From Phenylobacterium aquaticum (lineage in GTDB: Bacteria; Pseudomonadota; Alphaproteobacteria; Caulobacterales; Caulobacteraceae), in NCBI GenBank assembly GCA_947378305.1, contig CANCJJ010000003.1, forward strand, positions 1 through 64,000: a stretch of 64,000 nt of DNA, read 5' to 3'. The position numbers and the translations under genes were made by a program. The notes below the pieces were generated by a model. That model was not told the origin of the DNA. It made no database searches and saw only the letters and a program-made list of their open reading frames with translations. Each line of letters opens with the position of its first letter. The first letter of the stretch is position 1. Below, one piece after another: positions 9,929 to 18,705 of this stretch.

Positions 9929-10010
9929 CCGTCCGGTCTTAGGCCGGACGGGGCTTGTCGCAGTCGGCCATTCCCGATCTGGAGGGCTGACAGGGCGTTT
10001 TGGACGCCCT
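9929..10010 (+). promoter_or_regulatory. Two perfect hairpins in the rplO-secY gap
   Basis: The 126-nt gap has an 8-bp stem CCGTCCGG/CCGGACGG (9929-9951) and a 7-bp stem AGGGCGT/ACGCCCT with a five-base loop (9992-10010). Neither is followed by a T run, so they are not classic terminators. They may mark mRNA processing or control of secY translation. Confidence 0.4.
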
Positions 10011-10043
10011 ATGTTCGTCAGGACGTAACGCACGGGGTTCTCC

Positions 10044-11393
10044 ATGGCTTCGGCCGCCGAACAGCTTGCCGCAAACATGAACTTTGGGGCCTTTCAAAAG
10101 GCGACAGAGCTTCACAAGCGGATCTATTTCACGCTTCTGGCCATGGTCGTCTATCGACTGGGGACCTATTTGCCCATTCCAGGCATTGATACGGTGGCCT
10201 TTGCGGCAGCCTTTGAGGGGCAGTCCAAGGGCATATTGGGCATGTTCAACATGTTCTCTGGTGGTGCCGTTCAACGGATGGCCATCTTTGCCCTGAACGT
10301 CAGCCCCTATATTTCGGCTTCGATCATCGTTCAGCTTTTGGGCACGATCTATCCGCCGTGGGAAAAGCTCCGGAAGGAGGGCGGCGAGGCCGGTCGTAAG
10401 GCGCTCAACCAGTATACCCGCTACCTGGCCGTCGTCTTGGCGATACTTCAGTCCTTCGCCATTGCAACCGGGCTTCAGTCTAGCCCAGGGCTTGTCGTTA
10501 ACCCTGGCCTCTTCTTCATGACCTCGACGGTCGTGACCCTGACCGGCGGGACTATGTTCCTGATGTGGCTGGGTGAGCAGATTACCAGCCGGGGCGTCGG
10601 CAATGGTGTCTCCCTGATTATCTTTTCCGGGATTGTCGCCAACCTACCAACGGGCGTCATGCAACTGTTGACGGTTATGCGGACCGGTCAGATGTCCAGT
10701 TTCGGCGGGGTCATGATCATGGTTCTTGCGGTCGCGGTGATCTTTGCCATCGTCTTCATGGAACGGTCCCAGCGCCGGCTACTGGTGCAGTATCCGAAGC
10801 GTCAGCAGGGAAATCGCATGTTTGGCGGAGAAACATCCTTTCTGCCTCTCAAGGTGAATACGTCCGGGGTCATCCCGCCCATTTTTGCCTCCTCCCTGCT
10901 CCTGCTGCCAGCGACGGCAATGACCTTCCTGGCGACAGCAAATCTTCCGTCACAGCTTCAGTGGCTCCCGGGTGTCGTAGGCCAGCTTCAGCACGGCCAA
11001 CCCCTCTTCATGGTGCTCTATGGGGCACTGATCATCTTCTTCTGCTTTTTCTACACCTCGATTGTCTTCAACCCTGAGGATACGGCGGAAAACCTCCGCA
11101 AGTATGGCGGGTTCCTGCCTGGCATCTCGCCTGGAAAGCGTACGGCGGAACATCTGGACTATGTCCTGACCCGTCTGACCGTGATTGGCGCGGCCTACAT
11201 CACGGCGGTCTGTTTGCTGCCGGAGGCCCTGATCGGGTTCTACAAGGCACCCTTCTATCTTGGGGGAACGTCGATCCTGATCGTGGTGAGCGTCACCATG
11301 GATACGGTGAACCAGATTCAGTCGCACTTGTTGTCCCACCAGTATGAGGGGCTGATCAAGAAATCCAAATTGCGCGGGTCACGCGGGCGCTAG
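10044..11393 (+). CDS. secY: Protein translocase subunit SecY
   Basis: The 449-residue, strongly hydrophobic product is the pore subunit of the Sec translocon, with ten expected membrane helices. Recognisable segments are RLGTYLPIPGID in helix 1, ALNVSPYISASIIVQLL in helix 2, FNPEDTAENLRKYGGFLPGI in the large cytoplasmic loop and HLLSHQYEGLIKKSKLRG at the C-terminus. It exports proteins together with SecE, SecG and SecA. Its place at the end of the spc operon is universal. Confidence 0.98.
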   Translation: MASAAEQLAANMNFGAFQKATELHKRIYFTLLAMVVYRLGTYLPIPGIDTVAFAAAFEGQSKGILGMFNMFSGGAVQRMAIFALNVSPYISASIIVQLLGTIYPPWEKLRKEGGEAGRKALNQYTRYLAVVLAILQSFAIATGLQSSPGLVVNPGLFFMTSTVVTLTGGTMFLMWLGEQITSRGVGNGVSLIIFSGIVANLPTGVMQLLTVMRTGQMSSFGGVMIMVLAVAVIFAIVFMERSQRRLLVQYPKRQQGNRMFGGETSFLPLKVNTSGVIPPIFASSLLLLPATAMTFLATANLPSQLQWLPGVVGQLQHGQPLFMVLYGALIIFFCFFYTSIVFNPEDTAENLRKYGGFLPGISPGKRTAEHLDYVLTRLTVIGAAYITAVCLLPEALIGFYKAPFYLGGTSILIVVSVTMDTVNQIQSHLLSHQYEGLIKKSKLRGSRGR

Positions 11394-11455
11394 ACTCGCA
11401 GGCCTACAGATTACGGTCGTTGGAATATCAGGCGTCTCGGGAGGAGCTTAGTCCG

Positions 11456-12028
11456 ATGAATTTGATTCTATTCGGCCCGCCCGCAGCGGGGAAGGGAACC
11501 CAGGCTAAGCGTTTGGTTGAGTCCCGCAATATGGTCCAGCTCTCGACCGGCGATATGCTGCGTGCAGCGATTGCGTCCGGGTCTGCCCTAGGACAGCGTG
11601 TCGCAGGGGTCATTCAGCGCGGCGACCTGGTGACCGATGAGATCGTCATTGCCTTGATCGAAGAACGTCTCCCTGAGGCCGATGCCTCGGGCGGAGCCAT
11701 ATTCGACGGCTTCCCGAGAAATATTGCCCAGGCAAAGGCGCTGGACGCCATGCTGGCGGCGCGGGGAGGCCAGATCGATCTGGTCCTGCGCCTCAAGGTG
11801 GATGACCCGGCACTCATGGCTCGTGTGGCGGGACGGTTTGCCGAGTCAGGGCGGCCCGATGACAATCCGGAAAGTTTCAAGGTCCGCCTTGAAGCCTATA
11901 ATGCCCAGACGGCCCCTCTCTTGCCCTATTACCGGGAGGCGGGGTGTTTGGTGGAAGTTGACGGGATGGGATCAATCGAGGCTGTCGCCGCCGAAATCGA
12001 CCGCGCCCTGGCAGGGATTTCTATCTAG
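11456..12028 (+). CDS. adk: Adenylate kinase
   Basis: The 190-residue product carries the P-loop GPPAAGKGTQAK (residues 7-18), the FDGFPRNIAQA motif and the R-x-DDNPESFKVRL segment. It converts ATP and AMP into two ADP. It is the short type: the LID is a brief loop with no zinc-binding cysteines. A TTG at 11420 in the same frame would add 12 residues, but the ATG lies behind GGGAGGAG and gives the family N-terminus MNLILFGPP. Adk downstream of secY is the classic arrangement. Confidence 0.97.
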   Translation: MNLILFGPPAAGKGTQAKRLVESRNMVQLSTGDMLRAAIASGSALGQRVAGVIQRGDLVTDEIVIALIEERLPEADASGGAIFDGFPRNIAQAKALDAMLAARGGQIDLVLRLKVDDPALMARVAGRFAESGRPDDNPESFKVRLEAYNAQTAPLLPYYREAGCLVEVDGMGSIEAVAAEIDRALAGISI

Positions 12029-12084
12029 GCTTGAGGGTAGAGAGACTTGTGAAACAAATGCGTCACTTTGATCCGATTGCGCCA

Positions 12085-12112
12085 TTGACGCGGCCGTAAC
12101 TATCCCTATAAC
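12085..12112 (+). promoter_or_regulatory. Sigma-70-type promoter of the alpha operon (rpsM-rplQ)
   Basis: TTGACG and TATAAC are separated by 16 nt, about 95 nt before rpsM in the 178-nt gap after adk. The -35 box is identical to that of the S10 promoter. A GCGCTT/AAGCGC hairpin begins 4 nt after the -10 box, around the expected start of transcription. This would let rpsM, rpsK, rpoA and rplQ be expressed separately from the S10-spc genes. Confidence 0.72.
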
Positions 12113-12206
12113 GATGCGCTTCCGCGAAAAGCGCGATGGACGTGCTGGCCAAATGGATGGTCAGGCGTTCTTTGCGCATCTCTGCGTGACCAGGAGAATA
12201 CCCAAC

Positions 12207-12575
12207 GTGGCCCGTATTGCCGGCGTAAACATACCAACGAACAAGCGCGTCGTGATCGCGCTTCAGTACATCCATGGCATCGGCCAGGCTAAGGCCGCCG
12301 AGATTGTCAGCAAGGTGGGCATCGAAGATGCGCGCCGGGTCAATCAGTTGACGGATGCGGAAGTCCTGCAGATCCGGGAAACCATAGACCGTGACTATAC
12401 GGTTGAGGGTGACCTGCGTCGCGAGACCTCGGTCAATATCAAGCGATTGATGGACCTCGCCTGCTATCGCGGCCTGCGGCACCGTAAGGGTCTGCCGGTT
12501 CGTGGCCAGCGGACGCATACGAACGCACGGACCCGCAAGGGCCCAGCCAAGCCGATCGCCGGCAAGAAGAAGTAA
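12207..12575 (+). CDS. rpsM: 30S ribosomal protein S13
   Basis: The 122-residue product starts (M)[18 protein letters not shown] and ends [20 protein letters not shown], both diagnostic of S13, which contacts the P-site tRNA and L5 in a subunit bridge. The frame is open upstream, but the GTG used here has CAGGAG 10 nt before it and gives the exact family N-terminus. Confidence 0.97.
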   Translation: MARIAGVNIPTNKRVVIALQYIHGIGQAKAAEIVSKVGIEDARRVNQLTDAEVLQIRETIDRDYTVEGDLRRETSVNIKRLMDLACYRGLRHRKGLPVRGQRTHTNARTRKGPAKPIAGKKK

Positions 12576-12587
12576 GAGAGTTCAGCG

Positions 12588-12977
12588 GTGGCAAAAGAAC
12601 CAACTCGCGTCAAAAGGCGCGAACGAAAGAACATCACTTCGGGCGTTGCGCATGTGAATGCCTCGTTCAACAACACCATGATCACCATCACGGATGCCCA
12701 GGGAAATACAATCTCCTGGTCTTCGGCCGGTTTGATGGGCTTCAAGGGATCGCGTAAGTCGACTCCCTATGCGGCTCAGATGGCTGCTGAGGATGCGGGC
12801 AAGAAGGCGGCTGAGCACGGTGTGAAGACACTTGAAGTCAATGTTTCCGGCCCGGGTTCGGGACGGGAGTCTGCTCTGCGGGCTCTGCAATCCGTGGGCA
12901 TGACCATCACGACCATTCGCGATGTGACGCCCATTCCGCACAACGGATGCCGGCCGCCTAAGCGTCGTCGCGTCTAG
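12588..12977 (+). CDS. rpsK: 30S ribosomal protein S11
   Basis: The 129-residue product has the S11 signatures [38 protein letters not shown] and the C-terminal [17 protein letters not shown]11 forms the platform next to the E site. Translation starts at GTG, 12 nt after rpsM, behind GAGAG. rpsD does not lie between rpsK and rpoA, as is normal for alphaproteobacteria. Confidence 0.98.
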   Translation: MAKEPTRVKRRERKNITSGVAHVNASFNNTMITITDAQGNTISWSSAGLMGFKGSRKSTPYAAQMAAEDAGKKAAEHGVKTLEVNVSGPGSGRESALRALQSVGMTITTIRDVTPIPHNGCRPPKRRRV

Positions 12978-13003
12978 AGTGCGATAGAAATTATTCTACC
13001 CCA

Positions 13004-13031
13004 CGCCGGACCGCGTTAGTCGCGTCCGGCG
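13004..13031 (+). promoter_or_regulatory. Hairpin between rpsK and rpoA
   Basis: A perfect 8-bp stem CGCCGGAC/GTCCGGCG encloses 12 nt that can pair further (GCG/CGC). It lies 26 nt before the rpoA start and has no T run. It could moderate rpoA translation or mark RNA processing; the role is unknown. Confidence 0.35.
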
Positions 13032-13056
13032 ATCCTGCGTTCGAGGGACACTATCC

Positions 13057-14073
13057 GTGATCGAGAGAAACTGGAACGAACTCATCCGTCCCGAAAAGCC
13101 GGTGATCGAAGTCGGTGCCGACGCCAACCGTAAGGCGCGTCTGGTAGCTGAGCCTCTCGAGCGCGGCTTTGGTGTGACCCTGGGTAATAGCCTGCGTCGC
13201 GTTCTTCTGTCTTCCCTGCAAGGGGCAGCTGTTACAGCTGTGCAGATCGACGGCGTCGTGCATGAATTTTCTTCGCTTGAGGGCGTTCGTGAGGATGTCG
13301 TCGACATCGTTCTGAACATCAAGCAGATGGGTCTGCGGCTCCATGCTGAGGGCCCAAAGCGCATGACCCTGCGGGCCACTGGTCCCGGGACCGTGACCGC
13401 CGGGCAGATCGATGCCGGGGCGGACATTGAAATCCTCGATCCAGATCATGTGCTCTGCACGCTGGATGATGGCGCGTCCGTGCGGATGGAATTCACCGTT
13501 CAGAACGGCAAGGGCTACGTCCCGGCCGAAATGAATCGGCCGGAAGACTCTCCCATTGGCCTGATTGCTGTCGACAGCCTTTATTCCCCGGTCAAGCGCG
13601 TCGCCTATCGCGTTGAGCCGACCCGTCAGGGCCAGAGCCTGGACTATGACAAGCTGGTTCTCGAAGTTGAGACTAATGGCGCGATTTCGCCGGTTGACGC
13701 TGTGGCCTATGCCGCGCGCATTCTGCAAGACCAGCTTCAGATCTTCATCACCTTCGAAGAGCCGAAGAAGAAGGTTGAAGGCGAAGCCAAGCCTGAACTG
13801 CCCTTCAACCCCGCCCTTCTCAAGAAGGTGGATGAGCTTGAGCTCTCCGTGCGGTCGGCCAACTGCCTGAAGAATGATAACATCGTCTATATCGGTGACC
13901 TCATCCAGAAGACCGAGGCCGAAATGCTTCGGACCCCGAACTTCGGACGCAAGTCGCTGAACGAGATCAAGGAAGTGCTCGCGGGCATGAACCTTCACCT
14001 CGGCATGGACGTGCCCAACTGGCCGCCCGAAAATATCGAAGAGCTGGCCAAGAAGTTCGAAGATCAGATGTAA
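13057..14073 (+). CDS. rpoA: DNA-directed RNA polymerase subunit alpha
   Basis: The 338-residue product has the alpha N-terminal domain ([20 protein letters not shown] near residue 33, [17 protein letters not shown] near 75) that dimerises and nucleates core assembly, and the C-terminal domain ([36 protein letters not shown]) that binds UP elements and activators. Translation starts at GTG behind GAGGGA. Confidence 0.99.
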   Translation: MIERNWNELIRPEKPVIEVGADANRKARLVAEPLERGFGVTLGNSLRRVLLSSLQGAAVTAVQIDGVVHEFSSLEGVREDVVDIVLNIKQMGLRLHAEGPKRMTLRATGPGTVTAGQIDAGADIEILDPDHVLCTLDDGASVRMEFTVQNGKGYVPAEMNRPEDSPIGLIAVDSLYSPVKRVAYRVEPTRQGQSLDYDKLVLEVETNGAISPVDAVAYAARILQDQLQIFITFEEPKKKVEGEAKPELPFNPALLKKVDELELSVRSANCLKNDNIVYIGDLIQKTEAEMLRTPNFGRKSLNEIKEVLAGMNLHLGMDVPNWPPENIEELAKKFEDQM

Positions 14074-14121
14074 GCCCCGCGGCGCGTCGCGAGACGCCCC
14101 GCTCACGAGGAGATACCCGTC

Positions 14122-14538
14122 ATGCGCCATGGTTCCGCGCACCGCAAACTGGGCCGCACCAGCGCCCACCGGACGGCCATGTTCGCCAATATGGCGGCCA
14201 GCCTGATCAAGCACGAACAGATCGTGACCACCTTGCCCAAGGCCAAGGAACTGCGTCCGGTCGTAGAAAAGCTCGTGACCCTGGCCAAGCGTGGCGATCT
14301 TCACGCCCGTCGTCAGGCCATCAGCAAGGTTCGTGATGTCGAGCAGGTCGGCAAGCTGTTCGCCACCATCGGTCCCCGCTACAAGGCGCGGGCTGGCGGT
14401 TATACGCGGGTCCTGAAGGCGGGCTTCCGTCACGGGGACAATGCGGCCATGGCCGTTATCGAATTTGTGGATCGTGATCCGTCCGAGAAGGGCAAGGATT
14501 CCGGTCCAGTTCAAAACCTGGGCTTCGCGGAAAGCTGA
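14122..14538 (+). CDS. rplQ: 50S ribosomal protein L17
   Basis: The 138-residue product begins [20 protein letters not shown] and contains [20 protein letters not shown], the L17 signature. It is the last gene of the alpha operon, with GAGGAG before the ATG and a terminator right after. L17 lies near the tunnel exit. Confidence 0.98.
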   Translation: MRHGSAHRKLGRTSAHRTAMFANMAASLIKHEQIVTTLPKAKELRPVVEKLVTLAKRGDLHARRQAISKVRDVEQVGKLFATIGPRYKARAGGYTRVLKAGFRHGDNAAMAVIEFVDRDPSEKGKDSGPVQNLGFAES

Positions 14539-14565
14539 TCCGCTAAATCCATTGGATATGCATTG

Positions 14566-14597
14566 GGCCCCGAATGGCGACATCCGGGGCCTTTTTC
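14566..14597 (+). terminator. Rho-independent terminator after rplQ
   Basis: GGCCCCG pairs with CGGGGCC across a 12-nt loop and is followed by TTTTT. It lies 27 nt after the rplQ stop codon and closes the ribosomal cluster. Confidence 0.88.
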
Positions 14598-14632
14598 TTG
14601 GCTGGATTTTGAGTTTGTCATCCTAACGGGTT

Positions 14633-15892
14633 ATGCCTTCCGCTATGTCCAGATTTCTCAGCTCCCTGCTTGTTGCGCTTAGCCTGATCTTCGCCCAGTC
14701 CAGTTGGGCGGCGGATCGCAAACCTCTCACCGTCTTGATTTCGGTCGACGGTTTTCGCGCAGACTATCTGCAACGCGGAATTACTCCCAATCTTGCAAGG
14801 CTAGCGAAGGAGGGGGTTCGGGCCGAGCGTATGCAGCCTGCTTTCCCCAGCCTGACCTTTCCCAATCACTATACCCTTGTGACCGGCCAGCGGCCGGATC
14901 GGAATGGCATCGTCGACAATGTCATGCGCGATCCAGCTCGTCCGGGCCAAACCTTTCGGCTCTCCGCGCGGGACATCATAGGCGATCGCTTCTGGTGGGA
15001 CCAGGCAACGCCGATCTGGGTGACGGCGGAGCAGGCCGGAATTCGAACGGCGACCATGTTCTGGCCGGGCTCAGAAGTCGATATTCAAGGGGTACGTCCC
15101 CGGGACTGGAAGGTGTTTGATCAGTCCCTGCCGCCGGAAGCGCGCACGGACCAGGTCCTGGCCTGGCTGGGACGGCCCGTCGACGAACGGCCGGCCTTCG
15201 TCACCCTCTATTTCGATGATGTGGACACGGCAGGTCATAACTACGGCCCGGACTCGCCCCAGGTGAACAAGGCCATTGTCCGCATTGATGCGCAGATCGG
15301 GCGGCTGGCGGACACCCTCCACAAGAGGGGACTGACGGCCAATATGGTCGTTGTCGCGGACCATGGCATGGCCTCGATCGGGCCTGAGCGGGTTGACTAT
15401 CTTGATGACTGGGCCGCGGCAGAAAGCTTCGAGACCCAAACCCTGGGGGCCATGGCGGGCATAATTCCAAAGCCTGGACGTGAGGCTGAGGTTCTCAAGG
15501 GACTAACGGCACCGCATCCCCACGCATCCTGCTGGGCCAAGGCCGATATTCCCGCCCGTCTGCATTACGGCACCAACCCGCGGATACCTCCGATTATCTG
15601 CCTTGCGCAGACAGGTTGGTTGCTTGAGACCCACACGGCAGTGGCCCGCAGGGCCGTCTCGGCGGGCGGTTCTCATGGCTTTGATCCGGCATCTGCGGAG
15701 ATGGGGGCGATGTTTGTGGCGACTGGGCCTGCCTTCCGCAAAGGCGTTACCCTGCCGAGTTTCGAAAATGTAGATGTCTACCCGCTTCTGGCCTTGCTGA
15801 TCGGGGTCAAGCCTCTGGCCGGGGAGGGCACCCTCCGCGACCTCGAACCCGCCCTGAAACCTCATCACGACCTTGGGAGGGCCGTTCCATGA
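14633..15892 (+). CDS. Secreted nucleotide pyrophosphatase/phosphodiesterase (alkaline phosphatase superfamily)
   Basis: The 419-residue product has a signal peptide (residues 1-27) and the ENPP-type active site: metal ligand Asp in ISVDGF (D39), nucleophile Thr in FPSLTFPNHYT (T75), the YFDDVDTAGHNYGPDS segment with Asp and His ligands, VVADHGM, and a last His in GGSHGF. Such enzymes cleave phosphodiester or pyrophosphate bonds of nucleotides or lipid head groups in the periplasm; the substrate here is unknown. A second Met four codons later is an alternative start. Its stop overlaps the transporter start. Confidence 0.88.
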   Translation: MPSAMSRFLSSLLVALSLIFAQSSWAADRKPLTVLISVDGFRADYLQRGITPNLARLAKEGVRAERMQPAFPSLTFPNHYTLVTGQRPDRNGIVDNVMRDPARPGQTFRLSARDIIGDRFWWDQATPIWVTAEQAGIRTATMFWPGSEVDIQGVRPRDWKVFDQSLPPEARTDQVLAWLGRPVDERPAFVTLYFDDVDTAGHNYGPDSPQVNKAIVRIDAQIGRLADTLHKRGLTANMVVVADHGMASIGPERVDYLDDWAAAESFETQTLGAMAGIIPKPGREAEVLKGLTAPHPHASCWAKADIPARLHYGTNPRIPPIICLAQTGWLLETHTAVARRAVSAGGSHGFDPASAEMGAMFVATGPAFRKGVTLPSFENVDVYPLLALLIGVKPLAGEGTLRDLEPALKPHHDLGRAVP

Positions 15893-17163
15893 CCCTGCCT
15901 GACGCTTCAGCGCCCCGCCGTACAGCCGCCTTTGGGTTCATCTTTGCCAGCGCCCTGATGAATTCCGTTTCCTTCGGCATCATGATCCCGGTCCTGCCCA
16001 ACCTGATCAAGGAATTCGCCGGGGGAGACACGGCGTCTGCCTCGCAATGGAATACCCTCTTCGCCTCGGTCTGGGGGCTGATGCAGCTCTTTGTTGGTCC
16101 CGTCCTGGGCATGTTGTCTGACCGAATTGGTCGCAGACCAGTCCTGCTCATCTCATTTGCCGGCCTGGGCGCGGATTTCCTGCTCATGGCCTTCGCCCCC
16201 AGCCTGGCCTGGCTGTTTATTGGCCGGGTTATCAACGGCATGACAGCAGCCAGCTTCTCGACAGCCAATGCCTATGTCGCCGACGTGACCAAACCGGAGG
16301 ACCGGGCCAAGACCTTTGGCATGATGGGGTCGTCCTTCGGTTTCGGCTTCCTGATCGGCCCGGTCTTGGCCGGGCTCCTCGCCGGGCCAGCCATGACGGC
16401 GATCTTCGGCAGTTTTGCCCTGCGCTTGCCCTTCCTGGTCGCGGCCCTGCTGACCTTTGCCAACCTGGTTTATGGCTATTTCGTCCTGCCGGAATCCCTG
16501 GCCCCTGAGCGCAGAATTCCCCGGTTCGACTGGACACGCGCCAATCCGATGGGGTCGCTGAGATTTCTGACCGGGCACAATGACCTGGCAGGTCTGGCCT
16601 CCGTCGGCTTTCTCTTCCAGATCGCCCATACGGTCTTGCCCAGCATTTTCGTTCTCTACGCAGGCTATCGCTATCACTGGAACATCCAGAACACCGGTAT
16701 CTCCCTCTTCGCCACGGGGGCCCTGGGTGTTTTCGTTCAGGTCGTAGCTGTCGGTCCCGTCGTTCGTCGCATAGGTGAGCGGGGGGCCTTGCTTCTAGGC
16801 GCTGCAGCGGGATCGCTTGGTTTTGCCCTTTACGCCCTTGCCCCGACGGGAATGATCTATCTGGCCTGTGCGCCTGTCTTTTCCTTGATCAATTTGATGC
16901 AGCCCGGCCTTCAAGGGCTCATGTCCCGCCGTGTTGGGCCCCAGTCGCAGGGCCAGCTCCAGGGCGCTAATCAGGCCCTCCAGGGCATTGCCTCGATTAT
17001 TGGGCCCCTGGTCTTTGGATTGAGTTTTGCCTGGGCAGTTCGGCATGAGGCCAGCCTCCACCTTCCGGGCCTTCCCATCCTGATTTCAGCGGGCCTGATG
17101 CTGGCGGCCTTCCTCCTGGCCATTCGCTTTGGCCACGCTCCTGCGACAAAGGAAGCGGTCTAA
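15889..17163 (+). CDS. MFS transporter, TetA-like drug:H+ antiporter family
   Basis: The 424-residue membrane protein has about 12 hydrophobic segments and the MFS motif A, GMLSDRIGRRPVLL, after helix 2, followed by PSLAWLFIGRVINGM. The TetA-like form is supported by VADVTKPEDRAKTFGMMGSS and GFLIGPVLAG. It probably exports a small molecule against protons; the substrate is unknown and resistance is not implied. ATGA overlap with the phosphodiesterase gene makes the two a translationally coupled pair. Confidence 0.88.
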   Translation: MTLPDASAPRRTAAFGFIFASALMNSVSFGIMIPVLPNLIKEFAGGDTASASQWNTLFASVWGLMQLFVGPVLGMLSDRIGRRPVLLISFAGLGADFLLMAFAPSLAWLFIGRVINGMTAASFSTANAYVADVTKPEDRAKTFGMMGSSFGFGFLIGPVLAGLLAGPAMTAIFGSFALRLPFLVAALLTFANLVYGYFVLPESLAPERRIPRFDWTRANPMGSLRFLTGHNDLAGLASVGFLFQIAHTVLPSIFVLYAGYRYHWNIQNTGISLFATGALGVFVQVVAVGPVVRRIGERGALLLGAAAGSLGFALYALAPTGMIYLACAPVFSLINLMQPGLQGLMSRRVGPQSQGQLQGANQALQGIASIIGPLVFGLSFAWAVRHEASLHLPGLPILISAGLMLAAFLLAIRFGHAPATKEAV

Positions 17164-17266
17164 GCGCTCAGGGGCGATGACACACGCAGGGACGATGCCT
17201 ATCTAGACGTTCATGGTCTGCGGCCCTGTCTCGTGTTCAGGACCTGATGATGCTTTTGGAGGTGAA

Positions 17267-18682
17267 ATGCGTCTCACGCGGTTTTTGATTGCGTCCGTCG
17301 TGCTGCTGGCGGCTTGTTCTGGCCCATCAACCAAGTCTGAGGCGCAAGTCCCGCCCCTGGCTCAGCCGACCCGGGCCGTGCCGTCGGACGCGATCAGCAT
17401 GAAGGCGTCCTTTGCGCCCGTCGTTCGCAGGGCCGCGCCTGCCGTGGTGAACATCTCCTCCAAGCGTTTGGTGCGACAGCAATCCGATCCCTTCTGGGAT
17501 TTTTTTGGCATTGGTGCGCCTCAAAATCGGATTGAGGGGTCCCTGGGTTCAGGCGTAATCGTCCGGGCGGACGGGATCATTGTGACGAATAACCACGTCA
17601 TTGAAGGTGGGCAGGAAATTACGGTAGCCCTGTCGGATCGTCGTGAGTTTCCGGCCAAGGTGCTGGCAACGGATGCGCAAGGCGATCTCGCGGTCCTCAA
17701 GATCGATGTCGGGTCTGAGCGCCTGCCTGTTCTGGCCATCGATGATTCCGGGACGACCCAGGTGGGCGACCTTGTGCTTGCGATCGGCGATCCCTTCGGC
17801 GTCGGCCAGACCGTCACGAACGGCATTGTCTCGGCCCTGAATCGCACAACAGATCCCTCCGGCGAGGCTCCCATGGCCTATATCCAGACCGATGCAGCGA
17901 TAAATCCCGGGAATTCAGGCGGGGCCTTGGTCGATATGGACGGCGATCTCATTGGGTTGAACAGCTTTATCGTTTCGCGCTCAGGCGGCTCGTCCGGGGT
18001 CGGATTTGCCATACCCGCGGCCATGGTGAAGCGCATGGTTGAGGCGGCGGCTGGCGGCGGGCACGAATTGGTTCGCCCATGGCTCGGCGCGCGAACCCAG
18101 GCGGTCACCTCTGAAATTGGCCGAAGTCTCGGTCTGGCCACGCCGCAAGGGGCCCTGGTGGCAGATGTTTGGCCCGGTGCCGCCGCAGATCAGGCCGGGT
18201 TGAAGCAGGGCGATGTCATTCTGATCATCAATGGCAAGCCCGCCGTCGACGCGGGTTCGGTCAGCTATGCCGTCGGATCGGCGCGGATGGGCGAGAAGCT
18301 CAAGCTCGGCGTCCGGCGCGATGGCGGCAATCTCACCCTGACCCTGTCAGCCCAGGCCCCGCCTGCAAGTCCTGCGCGGAATGAGTGGCGGGTGGCGGGG
18401 CGCAATCCCTTCGAAGGGGCGCTTGTGGTCAATTTGTCCCCGGCTACCGCCCTAGAACTCGGGCTGGATCCCTTTGGAGTCCAGGGGGTTCTCGTGCTTG
18501 AGATCGGGCGTGGCTATGCCCTCAATTCCGGCCTGCGTCCGGGCGACATTATTCGCCGGGTGAATGGTCAGATCCTGGGAAGCGTTGCTGAACTGCGGGC
18601 CGCACTGGCCGCGCCGAACAGCCGGTGGCAGGTCGTCATCAAGCGCGGTGAGCAGGAGATCACCGGCAATTTCCGGACCTGA
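17267..18682 (+). CDS. DegP/HtrA-like serine protease, predicted lipoprotein
   Basis: The 471-residue product carries the trypsin-like HtrA triad His110 (TNNHVIEGG), Asp140 (GDLAVLKID) and Ser217 (NPGNSGGA), followed by two PDZ domains (about residues 270-360 and 380-470). The N-terminus ends LLAAC (Cys17), a lipobox, so it is probably membrane-anchored in the periplasm rather than soluble like DegP. It would degrade or refold misfolded envelope proteins. An in-frame start at 17213 exists, but this ATG has TTTGGAGG before it and gives a clean signal sequence. Confidence 0.92.
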   Translation: MRLTRFLIASVVLLAACSGPSTKSEAQVPPLAQPTRAVPSDAISMKASFAPVVRRAAPAVVNISSKRLVRQQSDPFWDFFGIGAPQNRIEGSLGSGVIVRADGIIVTNNHVIEGGQEITVALSDRREFPAKVLATDAQGDLAVLKIDVGSERLPVLAIDDSGTTQVGDLVLAIGDPFGVGQTVTNGIVSALNRTTDPSGEAPMAYIQTDAAINPGNSGGALVDMDGDLIGLNSFIVSRSGGSSGVGFAIPAAMVKRMVEAAAGGGHELVRPWLGARTQAVTSEIGRSLGLATPQGALVADVWPGAAADQAGLKQGDVILIINGKPAVDAGSVSYAVGSARMGEKLKLGVRRDGGNLTLTLSAQAPPASPARNEWRVAGRNPFEGALVVNLSPATALELGLDPFGVQGVLVLEIGRGYALNSGLRPGDIIRRVNGQILGSVAELRAALAAPNSRWQVVIKRGEQEITGNFRT

Positions 18683-18705
18683 CAGAAGCCTGCTAACCTG
18701 CGGCC

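Noticed and set aside
13051..14583. Open frame of 510 codons on the minus strand across rpoA and rplQ
   Set aside because: Antisense shadow of two certain genes, without ribosome binding site or recognisable domains.
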